Assembly (NCBI GenBank): GCA_030430255.1
Contig: JAUIGD010000005.1
Coordinates: 1 to 55,529 of the forward strand
DNA length: 55,529 bases
From: Verrucomicrobiia bacterium
GTDB lineage: Bacteria; Verrucomicrobiota; Verrucomicrobiia; Verrucomicrobiales; DEV007
Direction of reading: 5' to 3'
The position numbers and the translations under genes are program-made. Below the pieces are notes generated by a model. It saw nothing but the letters and a program-made list of their open reading frames with translations. It did not search any database and had not been told where the DNA came from. This document shows, piece by piece, positions 29,098 to 39,507 of the stretch (positions are counted from its first letter, which is position 1; every line of letters starts with the position of its first letter).

Positions 29098-29801
29098 ATG
29101 AGCAAGAACCTTCCAGCCCCCCATCCCGACGACGTCGCGGCGCGGAAGGCCTTGGCGAAGCTGCCGCCGCTCTCGTTGGAGCAAGTCCTCGTCCAGGCCA
29201 AAGCCTCGGCGAAGCACAGGTTGCGCGCCTTGTCCAATGGGCAGAAGAAGCAGGGCGATTGATCGCGTTGGCGGATTTCGAAGCTCTCCCGCTCGTCAGC
29301 GACGAGACAGGCGAGCATGAGGTTCGCTTCCGAAAACACGACCAACGTGCGGTCAAAAGGACTTGGACTGGCACGTTCGGGATGGTCCCCGAGTGGTCGC
29401 CCGATGGCTGGCGGCCGACTTACGCGACCCCGCTCGAATACCTGACCCGATTCTCCATGCAGAACGCGCTGTTCGATGACGACGTACGGCTTGAGGGCGT
29501 GCTGGTGACTGGGGAAGAGAGTCGCCTCGAAGGATCGATCACCGGAGGCGTCTCTTTGGTAGTCTCTCAAAAGTGGCTTGCCCCAGTGGCGGCCAACGAC
29601 CCGCATCCAACCGTTGAGGAGATCGAGCAATATTTTGAGAAGCGAGGCTACGAGCCACTCCCTGACTCGTTCTTCGGCTGGTTTCATGAACCCTTTGGGA
29701 TCCTCATCCTCGACGCCAAACCGGATAACTTCGTGAAGACCCCCGCCGGAATCCTCCCGTTCGATCTCTTGATCGTTCGCTGCGGCGCCGACTCTTGTTG
29801 A
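29098..29801 (+). pseudogene. Putative polyvalent protein kinase-like gene, apparently frameshifted
   Basis: N-terminal part in frame of ORF 29062..29262 (MSKNLPAPHPDDVAARKALAKLPPLSLEQVLVQAKASA); remainder in frame of ORF 27753..29801 (ARLVQWAEEAGRLIALADF...GEHEVRFRKHDQRAVKRTWTGTFGMV...TPLEYLTRFSMQNALFDDDVRLEG...ILILDAKPDNFVKTPAGILPFDL). Confidence 0.55.
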
Positions 29802-29832
29802 GAGAACCCGCCCGCGCATGCGTAAATAGGGC

Positions 29833-32466
29833 GTGTCCAAATCCCCGCCCCTCCTGTCCTCGGCCTGGCTCCTTCTCGGGCTGTTCCTCGCCCCGTTCGC
29901 GACCGCCGATGAGCCCGCACCCGAACGCGCCAGAACCGGCCTGCTGGCGCTCTACGATTTCCACGACGCCGAAGGCGCGCGCATCGCCGACCGATCGGGC
30001 TTGAAGCCGCCGCTCGACCTCGCGGTCGGCGACCCGAAGGCCGTCCGGCGCGAACCCGGTGAACTGACGGTGACCGGCCGGGCGGCGGTCGTTGCCCCGG
30101 GGCCCGCCCGCCGGCTGAGCGAGGCCGTGAAGCGCTCCGGCGCGATCACGATCGAAGCCTGGGTGCGCCCGGCGAAGCCCGACCAGTCCGGCCCGGCGCG
30201 CATCGTCACGCTGTCGTCGAGCACCAGCGCGCGGAACTTCACCCTCGGCCAGGACGGCGGCCAGTTCGACGTCCGCCTGCGCACGACGAAGACCGACAAC
30301 AACGGCAACCCCTCGCTGAAAGGCAGAGGCCGCGCCCTCACCACCAAGTGGACGCACGTGGTCTACACCCGCGAGAAGGGAGGGCGGACGAAGCTCTACC
30401 TCGACGGCCGCGAGGACGCCGCCGGGGAGGCGGACGGCGACCTGTCGAACTGGGACTCCGGCATGGCGCTCGCCTTGGGTGACGAGCCCGGCCGGGAGTC
30501 GCGGCTCTGGCTCGGCAGCTACCGGCTGGTCGCGCTCTACGGCCGCGCGCTGACCCCGGCGGAGGTGGCGGGCAACTTCGGCGCCGGCCCCGGCGCGGGC
30601 CCGGGCGGCGGCGCCTTGGCCGCATCGGACGCCGAGAACGAGCGCCGCTTCCACGAACAGATCGCGCCGATCTTGGCGAAGCATTGCCTCGAGTGCCACG
30701 ACACCGCCAACCGCGAGGGCGAGCTCGACCTCTCCAAGCGAGACGCCGCCCTCGCGTCGAAGTCGATCGTACCGGGGAAACCCGACGAAAGCGAGCTGTG
30801 GGGGATGGTGCTCGACGACGAAATGCCGGAGGACCGCTCGCCGCTGAACCCGGAAGAGAAAGCCGCGCTGGAGGCGTGGATCGCCGCCGGCGCGCACTGG
30901 CCCGCCGAGGAGGTCGACCCCCTCGCCCACAAACGCGACCGCCGCGCCGCGCAGACCTGGGTGCGCCGGCTGACCGTGCCGGAGTACATCGCCACGGTGC
31001 GCGATTCGCTCGGGGTCGATGTCTCCAAAGAGGCGCTAGAGATCCTGCCGCCCGACCTGCGCGCCGACGGCTTCAGCAACACCGCCTACAACCTCGGCGT
31101 CGACCTCGGCCACGTCGAGGCCTACGCCCGCCTCGCCGAGATCGCGGCCGGGCGCCTCGACAAGGCCGCCTTCGCCAAGCGCTTCAGCAGGTCGCGCAAG
31201 TTCACCGACAAGGACATGGAGGCGCTCATCCGGCCGATGGGCCGCTGGCTCCTGCGCGGCCCGCTGACCGAGGACGAGCTGGTCGCCTACCGCGGCATCA
31301 GCACCGCCGTCGCCTCCGCCGGCGGCAGCTTCGACGAGGCGGTCGGGCTGATCGTCGAGGCCATGATGCAGTCGCCGCGCTTCCTCTACCTCGTCGAGGA
31401 ACAGCGCGGCGACGGCGGGCGCTGGCCGCTCGACGCCCACGCGCTCGCGGGCCGCATGAGCTACCTCCTCTGGGGCGCGCCGCCCGACGAGGAGCTGCTG
31501 CGCGCCGCGGACAAAGGCGAGCTCGCCTCGCGCGACGGCGCCGCCCGGCAGGTCGGGCGGATGCTGAAGGACCCGCGCGCCGTCGCCCGCTCGCTGCAGT
31601 TCGCCGCCGATTGGCTGCACCTCGACCGCCTGCGCGAGATGGCGCCTAACAAAACGAAGTATCCAAATTGGACGCCCGCGCTCGCCGAAGACATGCGCGC
31701 CGAGACGCTGGCCTTCTTCGAGGACATCGCCTGGAGGGAGCGCCGCCCCCTGCACGAGCTCCTCAACGCCCAGCGCACCCACCTCACGCCCCGGCTCGCG
31801 CGCCACTACGGGATCGACCCGCCGGCGGCGGGGGCGGAGGACCAGCTCGTGCCGGTGTCCCTCGGTTCCGAACCCGCCCGCGGCGGCCTCCTCACGCAGG
31901 GCAGCATCTTGACCATCGGCGGCGACGACGCCTCGATGGTGACCCGCGGGCTGTTCGTGATGCACGACCTGCTGCGCAGCGGCGTCAAAGACCCGCCGCC
32001 CGGCACCGACACCACGCCCGTCCCCAGCGAGCCGGGCCTGCCGCAGCGCAAGATCTCCGAGATGCGCATCAACGACAAATCCTGCGGCGGCTGCCACAGC
32101 AAGTTCGAGCCGCTGGCCTTCGGGCTCGAGCGCTTCGACGGCCTGGGCGGCTACTCGGAGATCGACCGCTACGGCAACCGCCTGCGCCAGGACGGCGCCG
32201 TCCTGTTCCCCGGCGAGGCCGAGCCCGTGCCCTACGAGGACATCGCCGAGCTGATGGACCTGCTCGCCGAGAGCGAGCGCGTCCGCGAATCGATCACCTG
32301 GAAGTACGCCCAGTTCGCCCTCGGCCGCCCGATCGGCGGCGCCGACGAACCCCTGGTCAAAGCCGCCCACGCCGAGGCCACCCAGGCCGGCTTCACCTTC
32401 CAAGCCTTAGCGGAAGCCATCGCCCTCAGCGACCTCGTCCGCACCGTGCAGACGGTGGCCGAGTGA
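29833..32466 (+). CDS. LamG-like plus planctomycete cytochrome/DUF1587-1592-1588-1585-type protein (GTG start)
   Basis: Signal peptide; LamG-like ITIEAWVRP...WTHVVYTREKGGRTKLYLDG; CxxCH at HCLECHDTANREGELDL and CGGCHSKFEPLAFGLERFDGLG. Confidence 0.88.
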   Translation: MSKSPPLLSSAWLLLGLFLAPFATADEPAPERARTGLLALYDFHDAEGARIADRSGLKPPLDLAVGDPKAVRREPGELTVTGRAAVVAPGPARRLSEAVKRSGAITIEAWVRPAKPDQSGPARIVTLSSSTSARNFTLGQDGGQFDVRLRTTKTDNNGNPSLKGRGRALTTKWTHVVYTREKGGRTKLYLDGREDAAGEADGDLSNWDSGMALALGDEPGRESRLWLGSYRLVALYGRALTPAEVAGNFGAGPGAGPGGGALAASDAENERRFHEQIAPILAKHCLECHDTANREGELDLSKRDAALASKSIVPGKPDESELWGMVLDDEMPEDRSPLNPEEKAALEAWIAAGAHWPAEEVDPLAHKRDRRAAQTWVRRLTVPEYIATVRDSLGVDVSKEALEILPPDLRADGFSNTAYNLGVDLGHVEAYARLAEIAAGRLDKAAFAKRFSRSRKFTDKDMEALIRPMGRWLLRGPLTEDELVAYRGISTAVASAGGSFDEAVGLIVEAMMQSPRFLYLVEEQRGDGGRWPLDAHALAGRMSYLLWGAPPDEELLRAADKGELASRDGAARQVGRMLKDPRAVARSLQFAADWLHLDRLREMAPNKTKYPNWTPALAEDMRAETLAFFEDIAWRERRPLHELLNAQRTHLTPRLARHYGIDPPAAGAEDQLVPVSLGSEPARGGLLTQGSILTIGGDDASMVTRGLFVMHDLLRSGVKDPPPGTDTTPVPSEPGLPQRKISEMRINDKSCGGCHSKFEPLAFGLERFDGLGGYSEIDRYGNRLRQDGAVLFPGEAEPVPYEDIAELMDLLAESERVRESITWKYAQFALGRPIGGADEPLVKAAHAEATQAGFTFQALAEAIALSDLVRTVQTVAE

Positions 32467-32592
32467 AGGGAAGCGGACACCTGTTGAACCCGAGAATGTC
32501 TTGGAGGATTGTGGAGGTGTTCGGATCCACGCCGAGTAAAATATTCGCGCTCAAAGACTTCGCTGAAAATCACGTTGGTACCGGCATCCTTC

Positions 32593-33063
32593 ATGAGACC
32601 TCTCGCCCGATTCCTTTTCAAACCGAAGGTCACCGCATGTCTGGTATGTGTCGGCCTGCTCTCCTTCGTGGGAGCTTTCGCGCTGAGTTGGAGTCATTTG
32701 GAAGAGGCTGAGTGGGGCGAGTTCAGCGATGACATAGCGAACGCGTTCAAGCGCCAGGGTGGCGACCTTGTTTTCGTGGAGGGGCTTGGCAACCCGTCGA
32801 TCCGCTCGCCGCAAATGGTTCGTTGGAAGTTCCCGTTACTGAACCGGGCTGTATCAACATCATTGGACATGGGGCAACGCATCACGATCTCCACGAGGTT
32901 TGGTCGCTGCCTTGTCGATCTGCGGACCGTGAATGGGCGAGTATCTTTCTACGAGATTGCCTCCCCCACACCGGCTTTCCCGCTCGCCACGGCGGCATTG
33001 GAAGAACTGAAGAATCGCTATCCGGGCGTCGCTTGGCGGATCACGGAGCGCCTTGGGCCGTGA
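32593..33063 (+). CDS. Hypothetical membrane-anchored protein
   Basis: MRPLARFLFKPKVTACLVCVGLLSFVGAFALSW... single N-terminal TM; visibly lower GC than flanks. Confidence 0.45.
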   Translation: MRPLARFLFKPKVTACLVCVGLLSFVGAFALSWSHLEEAEWGEFSDDIANAFKRQGGDLVFVEGLGNPSIRSPQMVRWKFPLLNRAVSTSLDMGQRITISTRFGRCLVDLRTVNGRVSFYEIASPTPAFPLATAALEELKNRYPGVAWRITERLGP

Positions 33064-33237
33064 TCCGGTTCACGAGTTGGAAGCGCTGACCTACCGCTTG
33101 GCGAAAGATTGAATCGGAATCGTCCGTTACGGGGAGGGGTCGCCTTTTGAGATCCCGCCTCCTCGGAACCTCGCGCCCCTCGCGGGCGAACCAAACCCTC
33201 GCCAACACCACTGCGAAGCCGTAAGCTCCCCTCCGTC

Positions 33238-34683
33238 ATGACCTCGAAATCCCTCTCCCGCCGCACCGTCCTGCGCGGCCTCGGCGGCATCACCGTCGGC
33301 CTGCCGTTCCTCGAAGAGATGCTCGCCCCGCGCGCGGCGGCGGCGGCGCCTTGGGCGGCGGCGAAGGTGGCCGAGGGCGTCCCGGCGCGGGCGTTCAACG
33401 TCTTCTTCGGGCTCGGGATCCCGGCGCCCCTACAGAAGGAGGGCTTCGACGGCCCGCTTGAGCCGCTCGGCGAACTGAAGGACAAACTGCTCATCATGCG
33501 CGGCATCGACCAGGTGCGCTGCGACGAGTCCGGCATCAACGCCCACTTCGACGGCGCCTCGGGTGCGTTCACTGCCGCGCCCCCGGACGGCGAGGCGCGC
33601 GCGGGCGGCGCCTCCATCGACCAGATGGTGCGCCGCTCCCACCACCCCGACGGCCTCCCCGCCGGGATGGTGCCGACCTTGGTCGCCGGCACCTTCTTCC
33701 GCCGCAGCCGCGTCTCGCGCTACGTGCACAGCTACAACCCCGACGGCACCGTCGCCGGCGCGATGCAGGAGTCGCCGCGCGATCTCTTCGACCGCGTGTT
33801 CGGCGGGCTGGCGCTCGGCGATGGCGACGATGCCCGCAGGGCGCGCATGAAGCGCAGCGTGCTCGACACGGTCGTCGACCAGTACCGGCACTACACCGGT
33901 GGCGCATCGCCGCTGGGCGGGGCGTCGCGCTCGCGGCTCAAAGACCACCTCGACCGCGTCCGCGAGCTGGAGCAGCGCGCCTTCGCGATGGGGCGGAAGG
34001 TGCCCGGCGCGCCCGAAGCCCCGCCGGCCTCGGAGCTGCTGCACGGCGGCAAGGCCGACCCCGGCGGGCAGGGCATCGACATCACGCTCGAGGAGCTCAC
34101 CACCGAATGGCGGCTCTTGGCCGACCTCTACGCGCTGGCGATCCAGACCGACCGGGCGCGCTTCGGTTCGATCACCTTCCTCGCCGCCGGCGAGCGCATC
34201 CGCCTCAAGGGCGACTACATTTACAACGGCGAGAAGCGCTTCGCCTTCGACGACGCCGGGCAGCGCCGCAAGTCGGGCGACAAGGGCTGCAGCCACGAGT
34301 GGTGGCACGAGTTCAACGAGAAGAAGCGCAACGAGGAACTGCGCGCGCATGCCCACATGAAGATGCGCGAGGTCGCCTACTTCCTGAAGGCGCTCGACAC
34401 CGAGGACTGCCGCGAGGCGAACGGGCGCACGGTGTTGGAGAACTCGCTCATCACCGTCTCGACCGAATCCGGCGACGGCCGTCACAACGACGTCAAACGC
34501 GAGCTGTCCGGCGTCTTCCACGCGGTGACCGGCGCCGCCGGAAGGATCAAGACGGGCGGGGTCGCCGACGTCGGCGCCGAGGGCATCGACCTCTACAACA
34601 CCCTGCTCGAAGCGACCGGCGCGAAGGGCAAACTCGGCCCCGCCGACCGCCAACACCGGCGCGTCGACTCGGTGCTGGCATAG
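33238..34683 (+). CDS. DUF1552 domain-containing exported protein
   Basis: MTSKSLSRRTVLRGLGGITVGLPFLEEMLAPRAAAA (TAT-like RR signal) and DUF1552-like body ...VSTESGDGRHNDVKRELSGVFHAV. Confidence 0.88.
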   Translation: MTSKSLSRRTVLRGLGGITVGLPFLEEMLAPRAAAAAPWAAAKVAEGVPARAFNVFFGLGIPAPLQKEGFDGPLEPLGELKDKLLIMRGIDQVRCDESGINAHFDGASGAFTAAPPDGEARAGGASIDQMVRRSHHPDGLPAGMVPTLVAGTFFRRSRVSRYVHSYNPDGTVAGAMQESPRDLFDRVFGGLALGDGDDARRARMKRSVLDTVVDQYRHYTGGASPLGGASRSRLKDHLDRVRELEQRAFAMGRKVPGAPEAPPASELLHGGKADPGGQGIDITLEELTTEWRLLADLYALAIQTDRARFGSITFLAAGERIRLKGDYIYNGEKRFAFDDAGQRRKSGDKGCSHEWWHEFNEKKRNEELRAHAHMKMREVAYFLKALDTEDCREANGRTVLENSLITVSTESGDGRHNDVKRELSGVFHAVTGAAGRIKTGGVADVGAEGIDLYNTLLEATGAKGKLGPADRQHRRVDSVLA

Positions 34684-34810
34684 CAACCTCCACACGGCGC
34701 GGCGACGCCGGCACGACCGCTGCAGCCCGGCGGTGGGACGCCGCCAGGACGCCCGCCAGCGATGGGAGCGATGGGAGCGAGACGCTCCCGCCACCCCGCC
34801 GACGCGCACG

Positions 34811-36541
34811 TCAGAAGATCGCCGGCTCGGGCGTCGGCGCCGTGCCCTCGAGGAAATCGAAGTCGCAGCCACGGTCGGCCTGCGTCACATGGTCGAGATA
34901 GAGCCGCGTGTAGCCGCGCGCGTAGCGCCTGCCCGGCGCCGGTGGCGACTCCGCCAGGCGCCGCGCGATCTCCCCCTCCGGCACGCCGAGCTCGATCCGC
35001 CGGGCCGCGACGTCGAGCGTGATCGGGTCGCCGTCGCGCACCGCCGCCAGCGACCCGCCCGCGGCGGACTCCGGGGCGACGTGCAGCACGCAGGTGCCGT
35101 AGCTGGTGCCGCTCATGCGCGCGTCGGAGACCCGAACCATGTCGCGCACGCCCGCCTCCAACAGCTTCTTGGGGATCGGCAGCATGCCCCACTCCGGCAT
35201 CCCCGGCGCGCCGAGCGGCCCGCCGCCCTTGAGCACCAACACCGAGTCCGGCGTCGCCGGCAAGTCCGGGTCGTCGATGCGCGCGGCGAGGTCGGGGTAG
35301 CTTTCGAACACCACCGCCGGGCCGGTGTGCCGCAGCAGCTCGGGCGAGGCGGCGGAGTGTTTGATGACCGCCCCGCGCGGCGCCAGGTTGCCGCCCAGCA
35401 CCGCCAGGCCGCCGTCCGGCGCCACCGGTTCAGCCCGCGGGCGGATCACCTCCGGCAGGTGCACCTCCGCCCCGGCGATGTTCTCGCGCAGGGTGCGACC
35501 GTTGACCGTCGGCAGGTCGAGCTGCAACAGATCGTCGCCCATCTGTGACAGCAGCGCGCGCAGGCCGCCGGCGAAATAGAAGTCCTCCATCAGGAACCGC
35601 CCCGCCGGCCGCAGGTCGGCGAGCAGCGGCGTCCGGCGCGAGATCGCGTCGAAGTCGGCGAGCCCCAAATCGACGCCCGCCCGGCCCGCCATGGCGATCA
35701 GGTGGACGATGGCGTTGGTCGACCCGCCCGCCGCCATCAGCACCGCCACCGCGTTCTCGAACGCCGCGCGGGTCGCGATTTGAGTCGGCATCGCTTCGCT
35801 AGACAACACGTTCGCCACCACCTGCCGCCCGGCCTCGGCGGCGAGCCGCGCGTGGTTGCTGTCCATCGCCGGCACCGACGAGGCGCCCGGGATGCAGAAG
35901 CCCATCGTCTCCGCGAGCGCGGTCATCGTCGCCGCCGTGCCCATCGTCATGCAGTGCCCCGGCGAGCGGGCGATGCCGCCCTCGATCTCCTCCCAGGCCT
36001 GTTCCGCGAGTCTCCCGGCGCGGCGCTCGTCCCAGTACTTCCAGACGTCCGACCCGGAGCCCAGAGTCTCGCCGCGCCAGTGCCCCTTCATCATCGGCCC
36101 GGACGGCACGTAGACCGATGGCACCCCGGCCGAGATCGCGCCCATGAGCAGCGCCGGCGTCGATTTGTCGCAGCCGCCCAACAAGACCGCGCCATCGATC
36201 GGGTTGGCGCGGATCATCTCCTCCGCCTCCATGGCGAGGAAGTTGCGATAGAGCATGGAGGTCGGCTTGGTCAGCGTCTCGCCGGCCGACATCACCGGGA
36301 TTTCCATCGGCACGCCGCCGGCCTGCAGCACGCCGCGCTTGATCGCCTCGACGGTGACCTTGAAATGCAGGTGGCAAGAGTTGAGGTCGGTCCAGGTGTT
36401 GAGGATGCCGATCACCGGTTTGCCCGCGTAGTCCGGCGCGCCCAGACCCGCCTGCCGGGCGCGCGAGCGGTGTCCGAAGGCGCGCAGGGTGTCGGGCGCA
36501 TACCAGCGCGCAGAGCGGAGCGAGGGTGGTTGGTCGGGCAT
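34811..36541 (-). CDS. IlvD/Edd family dehydratase (dihydroxy-acid or sugar-acid dehydratase)
   Basis: PVIGILNTWTDLNSCHLHFKVTVEAIKRGVLQAGGVPMEIPVMSAGETLTKPTSMLYRN...LLGGCDKSTPALLMGA...GHCMTMGTAATMTALAETMG. Confidence 0.9.
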   Translation of the reverse strand: MPDQPPSLRSARWYAPDTLRAFGHRSRARQAGLGAPDYAGKPVIGILNTWTDLNSCHLHFKVTVEAIKRGVLQAGGVPMEIPVMSAGETLTKPTSMLYRNFLAMEAEEMIRANPIDGAVLLGGCDKSTPALLMGAISAGVPSVYVPSGPMMKGHWRGETLGSGSDVWKYWDERRAGRLAEQAWEEIEGGIARSPGHCMTMGTAATMTALAETMGFCIPGASSVPAMDSNHARLAAEAGRQVVANVLSSEAMPTQIATRAAFENAVAVLMAAGGSTNAIVHLIAMAGRAGVDLGLADFDAISRRTPLLADLRPAGRFLMEDFYFAGGLRALLSQMGDDLLQLDLPTVNGRTLRENIAGAEVHLPEVIRPRAEPVAPDGGLAVLGGNLAPRGAVIKHSAASPELLRHTGPAVVFESYPDLAARIDDPDLPATPDSVLVLKGGGPLGAPGMPEWGMLPIPKKLLEAGVRDMVRVSDARMSGTSYGTCVLHVAPESAAGGSLAAVRDGDPITLDVAARRIELGVPEGEIARRLAESPPAPGRRYARGYTRLYLDHVTQADRGCDFDFLEGTAPTPEPAIF

Positions 36542-36630
36542 CGTCTGCCGACCTTGACGGCGCCCCCCGCCCCCCGTCAACCGCCCCGCTCCCCCTTGAC
36601 CTTTGTGCCCCCGGCCCCGAAGCTCCCGGC

Positions 36631-37054
<424 letters not shown>

Positions 37055-37061
37055 ACCCAAG

Positions 37062-37098
37062 CGGGGCGCGGCGGGAGACCGCCGCGCCCCGGCTTTTT
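37062..37098 (+). terminator. Rho-independent terminator after rnpB
   Basis: CGGGGCGCGGCGGGAGACCGCCGCGCCCCGGCTTTTT: long GC stem followed by T run. Confidence 0.8.
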
Positions 37099-37425
37099 GC
37101 GACGGGATTCTACTCGTTTATACCTGTTTATACTCGATTTCGTGTATAAATGGATATCAATCGGTAGAATTCCCTTCGCCGGGGCGGTGAAATCGGCACG
37201 AAGACGAACGGCACACTCGCCCCGAGTTGCTCGCCGGTGAGCGCTTCGCGGTTCCGCAGTTCGCTTTCGCAACGACGAAGTTGCGACCACTTCAACGACT
37301 CGAACACGTATCGCTGCCGGTCCGACCTGACCAGCGCCTCCGCGAAACGACCGTCGCGCGCGAGGCGATGCCCGGAGACGTCCTCGAGATGCTGCCCTCC
37401 CGTGAGGCGCGGGGTCGCGCACGAC

Positions 37426-37474
37426 GTGGCATCGGCGTCTCGCCGATGTCCGTGCCAGCGGCGTCCCGCCGCTG
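37426..37474. repeat. Short double-hairpin repeat (reverse orientation, diverged)
   Basis: GTGGCATCGGCGTCTCGCCGATGTCCGTGCCAGCGGCGTCCCGCCGCTG, related to the reverse complement of 23574..23621. Confidence 0.7.
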
Positions 37475-37584
37475 AGCCTGGCGCGAAACGGCCTTGTCAC
37501 TTTCCTGCAGGACATTGCGCCATTGTCCCGTTGCTGACACTTGGGCACTTGCCGCGAAGCGGCTCTTCGTTGACCATCGCCGCC

Positions 37585-38778
37585 ATGATCATCCAACCCA
37601 AGACCCGCGGCTTCATCTGCACGACCGCGCACCCGGACGGCTGCGCGGCGCACATCGACCAGCAGATCGCGGTGGCCAAGGCGGCGCCGAAACTGAACAA
37701 CGCGCCGAAGAACGTGTTGGTGGTCGGCGCCTCGACCGGCTACGGGCTGGCCTCGCGCATCGTGCCGGCCTTCTGCGGCGGCGCGAACACCTTGGGGGTG
37801 TTCTTCGAGAAGCCGCCCACGGAGCGCAAGACCGCGAGCGCCGGTTGGTACAACTCCGCCGCCTTCGAGGCTGCCGCCAAAGCCGAAGGGCTCTACGCGC
37901 GCTCGATCAACGGCGACGCTTTCTCCGACGAGCTCAAGGCGAAGGCCATCGAGGAGATCAAAGCGGCGATGCCGGGCGGCCAGGTCGATTGCATCGTCTA
38001 CTCGCTGGCTTCGCCACGCCGCACCGACCCGAAGACGGGCGAGGTCTACAAATCCTGCCTGAAGCCGATCGGCGGCGCCTATCATCAGAAGAACGTCAAC
38101 ACCGACACCGGCGAGGTGAACACGGTCGACATCGAACCCGCCGACGAAGAGGAGATCGCCCAGACCGTCAAGGTCATGGGTGGCGAGGACTGGGAATTGT
38201 GGATCGACGCCCTCGCCGAAGCGGGGGCTCTCGCCGACGGCGCGACGACCGTCGCCTACTCCTACATCGGCCCGGAGCTGACCTGGCCGGTCTACAAAGA
38301 CGGCACGATCGGCCGGGCGAAGATCCACCTCGAGGAGAGCTGCGCGCGCCTGAACGAGAAGCTCGGCGGCACCGGCGGGCGCGCCTTCGTCTCCGTCAAC
38401 AAGGCGGTGGTCACCCAGGCCAGCTCAGCGATCCCGGTGGTGCCGCTCTACATCTCGATCCTGTTCAAGAAGATGAAGGCCGAGGGCACGCACGAGGACT
38501 GCATCGAGCAGATCGTGCGCCTGTTCCGCGACCACCTCGACGGCGAGCCCGCGCTCGACGAAGCCGGCCGCATCCGGGTCGACGACTGGGAGATGCGCGA
38601 CGCGATCCAAGCGCACGTCGCCGAGACTTGGCCGCAGATCGAGACCGGGAACCTTCGTGAGCTGAGCGACTTCGACGGCTACCAAGAGAACTTCCTGCGC
38701 CTGTTCGGCTTCGGCCTGCCGGGCGTCGACTACGGGGCCGAGGCCGACCCGATGCGGGACATCGACCTCGTGGGGTGA
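37585..38778 (+). CDS. fabV: trans-2-enoyl-CoA/ACP reductase FabV
   Basis: MIIQPKTRGFICTTAHPDGCAAHIDQQIA...NVLVVGASTGYGLASRI...GTLGVFFEKPPTERKTASAGWYN; YSYIGPELTWPVYKDGTIGRAK (YX8K motif). Confidence 0.95.
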   Translation: MIIQPKTRGFICTTAHPDGCAAHIDQQIAVAKAAPKLNNAPKNVLVVGASTGYGLASRIVPAFCGGANTLGVFFEKPPTERKTASAGWYNSAAFEAAAKAEGLYARSINGDAFSDELKAKAIEEIKAAMPGGQVDCIVYSLASPRRTDPKTGEVYKSCLKPIGGAYHQKNVNTDTGEVNTVDIEPADEEEIAQTVKVMGGEDWELWIDALAEAGALADGATTVAYSYIGPELTWPVYKDGTIGRAKIHLEESCARLNEKLGGTGGRAFVSVNKAVVTQASSAIPVVPLYISILFKKMKAEGTHEDCIEQIVRLFRDHLDGEPALDEAGRIRVDDWEMRDAIQAHVAETWPQIETGNLRELSDFDGYQENFLRLFGFGLPGVDYGAEADPMRDIDLVG

Positions 38779-38834
38779 CGCCTGCGCAATCCATCGGTTG
38801 CGCATGATATTTAATTGTTCCAAACTAATGGTCG

Positions 38835-39485
38835 ATGGGATCGCGAACTCTCCTTTTGACCGTGGCGGGACTCCTCGGGCTGGCGGCGGCTGGCGCGCGG
38901 GGGGGGAACGTCGTCTATAGCAACGATTCGGACCCCCACCCGATCGCCTTGGCGGGGGCGGGCGATCTCGTCCCCGACGGCACCGGGTTCGTGGCGGTCG
39001 GTTCCTTCACCCTCGGTGAGGCCGCGCTCGCGGCGGCGTCCGACTCGGCGGCCAACTACGCGGCGGTGGCCGCCGACTTTATCGCCTTCGGCACCGGCTC
39101 GACCTTCGGGGTCGCCGGCCAGGGGGGCATGTTTTCCGCAGCATCCACCGCGCCCTTGCCGGCGGGCTCGAGCCTCGAGGGCCTGCCCATCTTCCTCGTC
39201 GCCGGCAACGGCGCGGACCTCGCGAGTTCAAACCAACTCTGGATGTTCCGCAGCGGGGAAACCTTCGGCGCCGACGGGGGCGATGCGTTCAGCGCCCGCA
39301 TCGAGCTCGACGCCGAATTCCCGGCCGGCCAATTGTTGGTCGGCGAGCCGGTGCCGCTGGCGCTGCCGGGCGCTGGCGGGGTGTTCGACGGCTCACGGAT
39401 GGTGGCGATCATCCCCGAGCCGGGCGCGGGCGCGCTGCTGGCCTGCGGGCTCGTCGGCGCGGCCCTCCGCCGGCGGCGGCGATAG
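38835..39485 (+). CDS. PEP-CTERM sorting-domain exported protein
   Basis: Signal peptide and C-terminal IPEPGAGALLACGLVGAALRRRRR. Confidence 0.82.
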   Translation: MGSRTLLLTVAGLLGLAAAGARGGNVVYSNDSDPHPIALAGAGDLVPDGTGFVAVGSFTLGEAALAAASDSAANYAAVAADFIAFGTGSTFGVAGQGGMFSAASTAPLPAGSSLEGLPIFLVAGNGADLASSNQLWMFRSGETFGADGGDAFSARIELDAEFPAGQLLVGEPVPLALPGAGGVFDGSRMVAIIPEPGAGALLACGLVGAALRRRRR

Positions 39486-39507
39486 AGGGGCGATCGATCA
39501 GGGGCGA

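Noticed and set aside
34690-34800. Hairpin GGGAGCGAGACGCTCCC between convergent genes
   Set aside because: Likely another short intergenic hairpin, but only one clear copy in this window; not enough to define a family or terminator.
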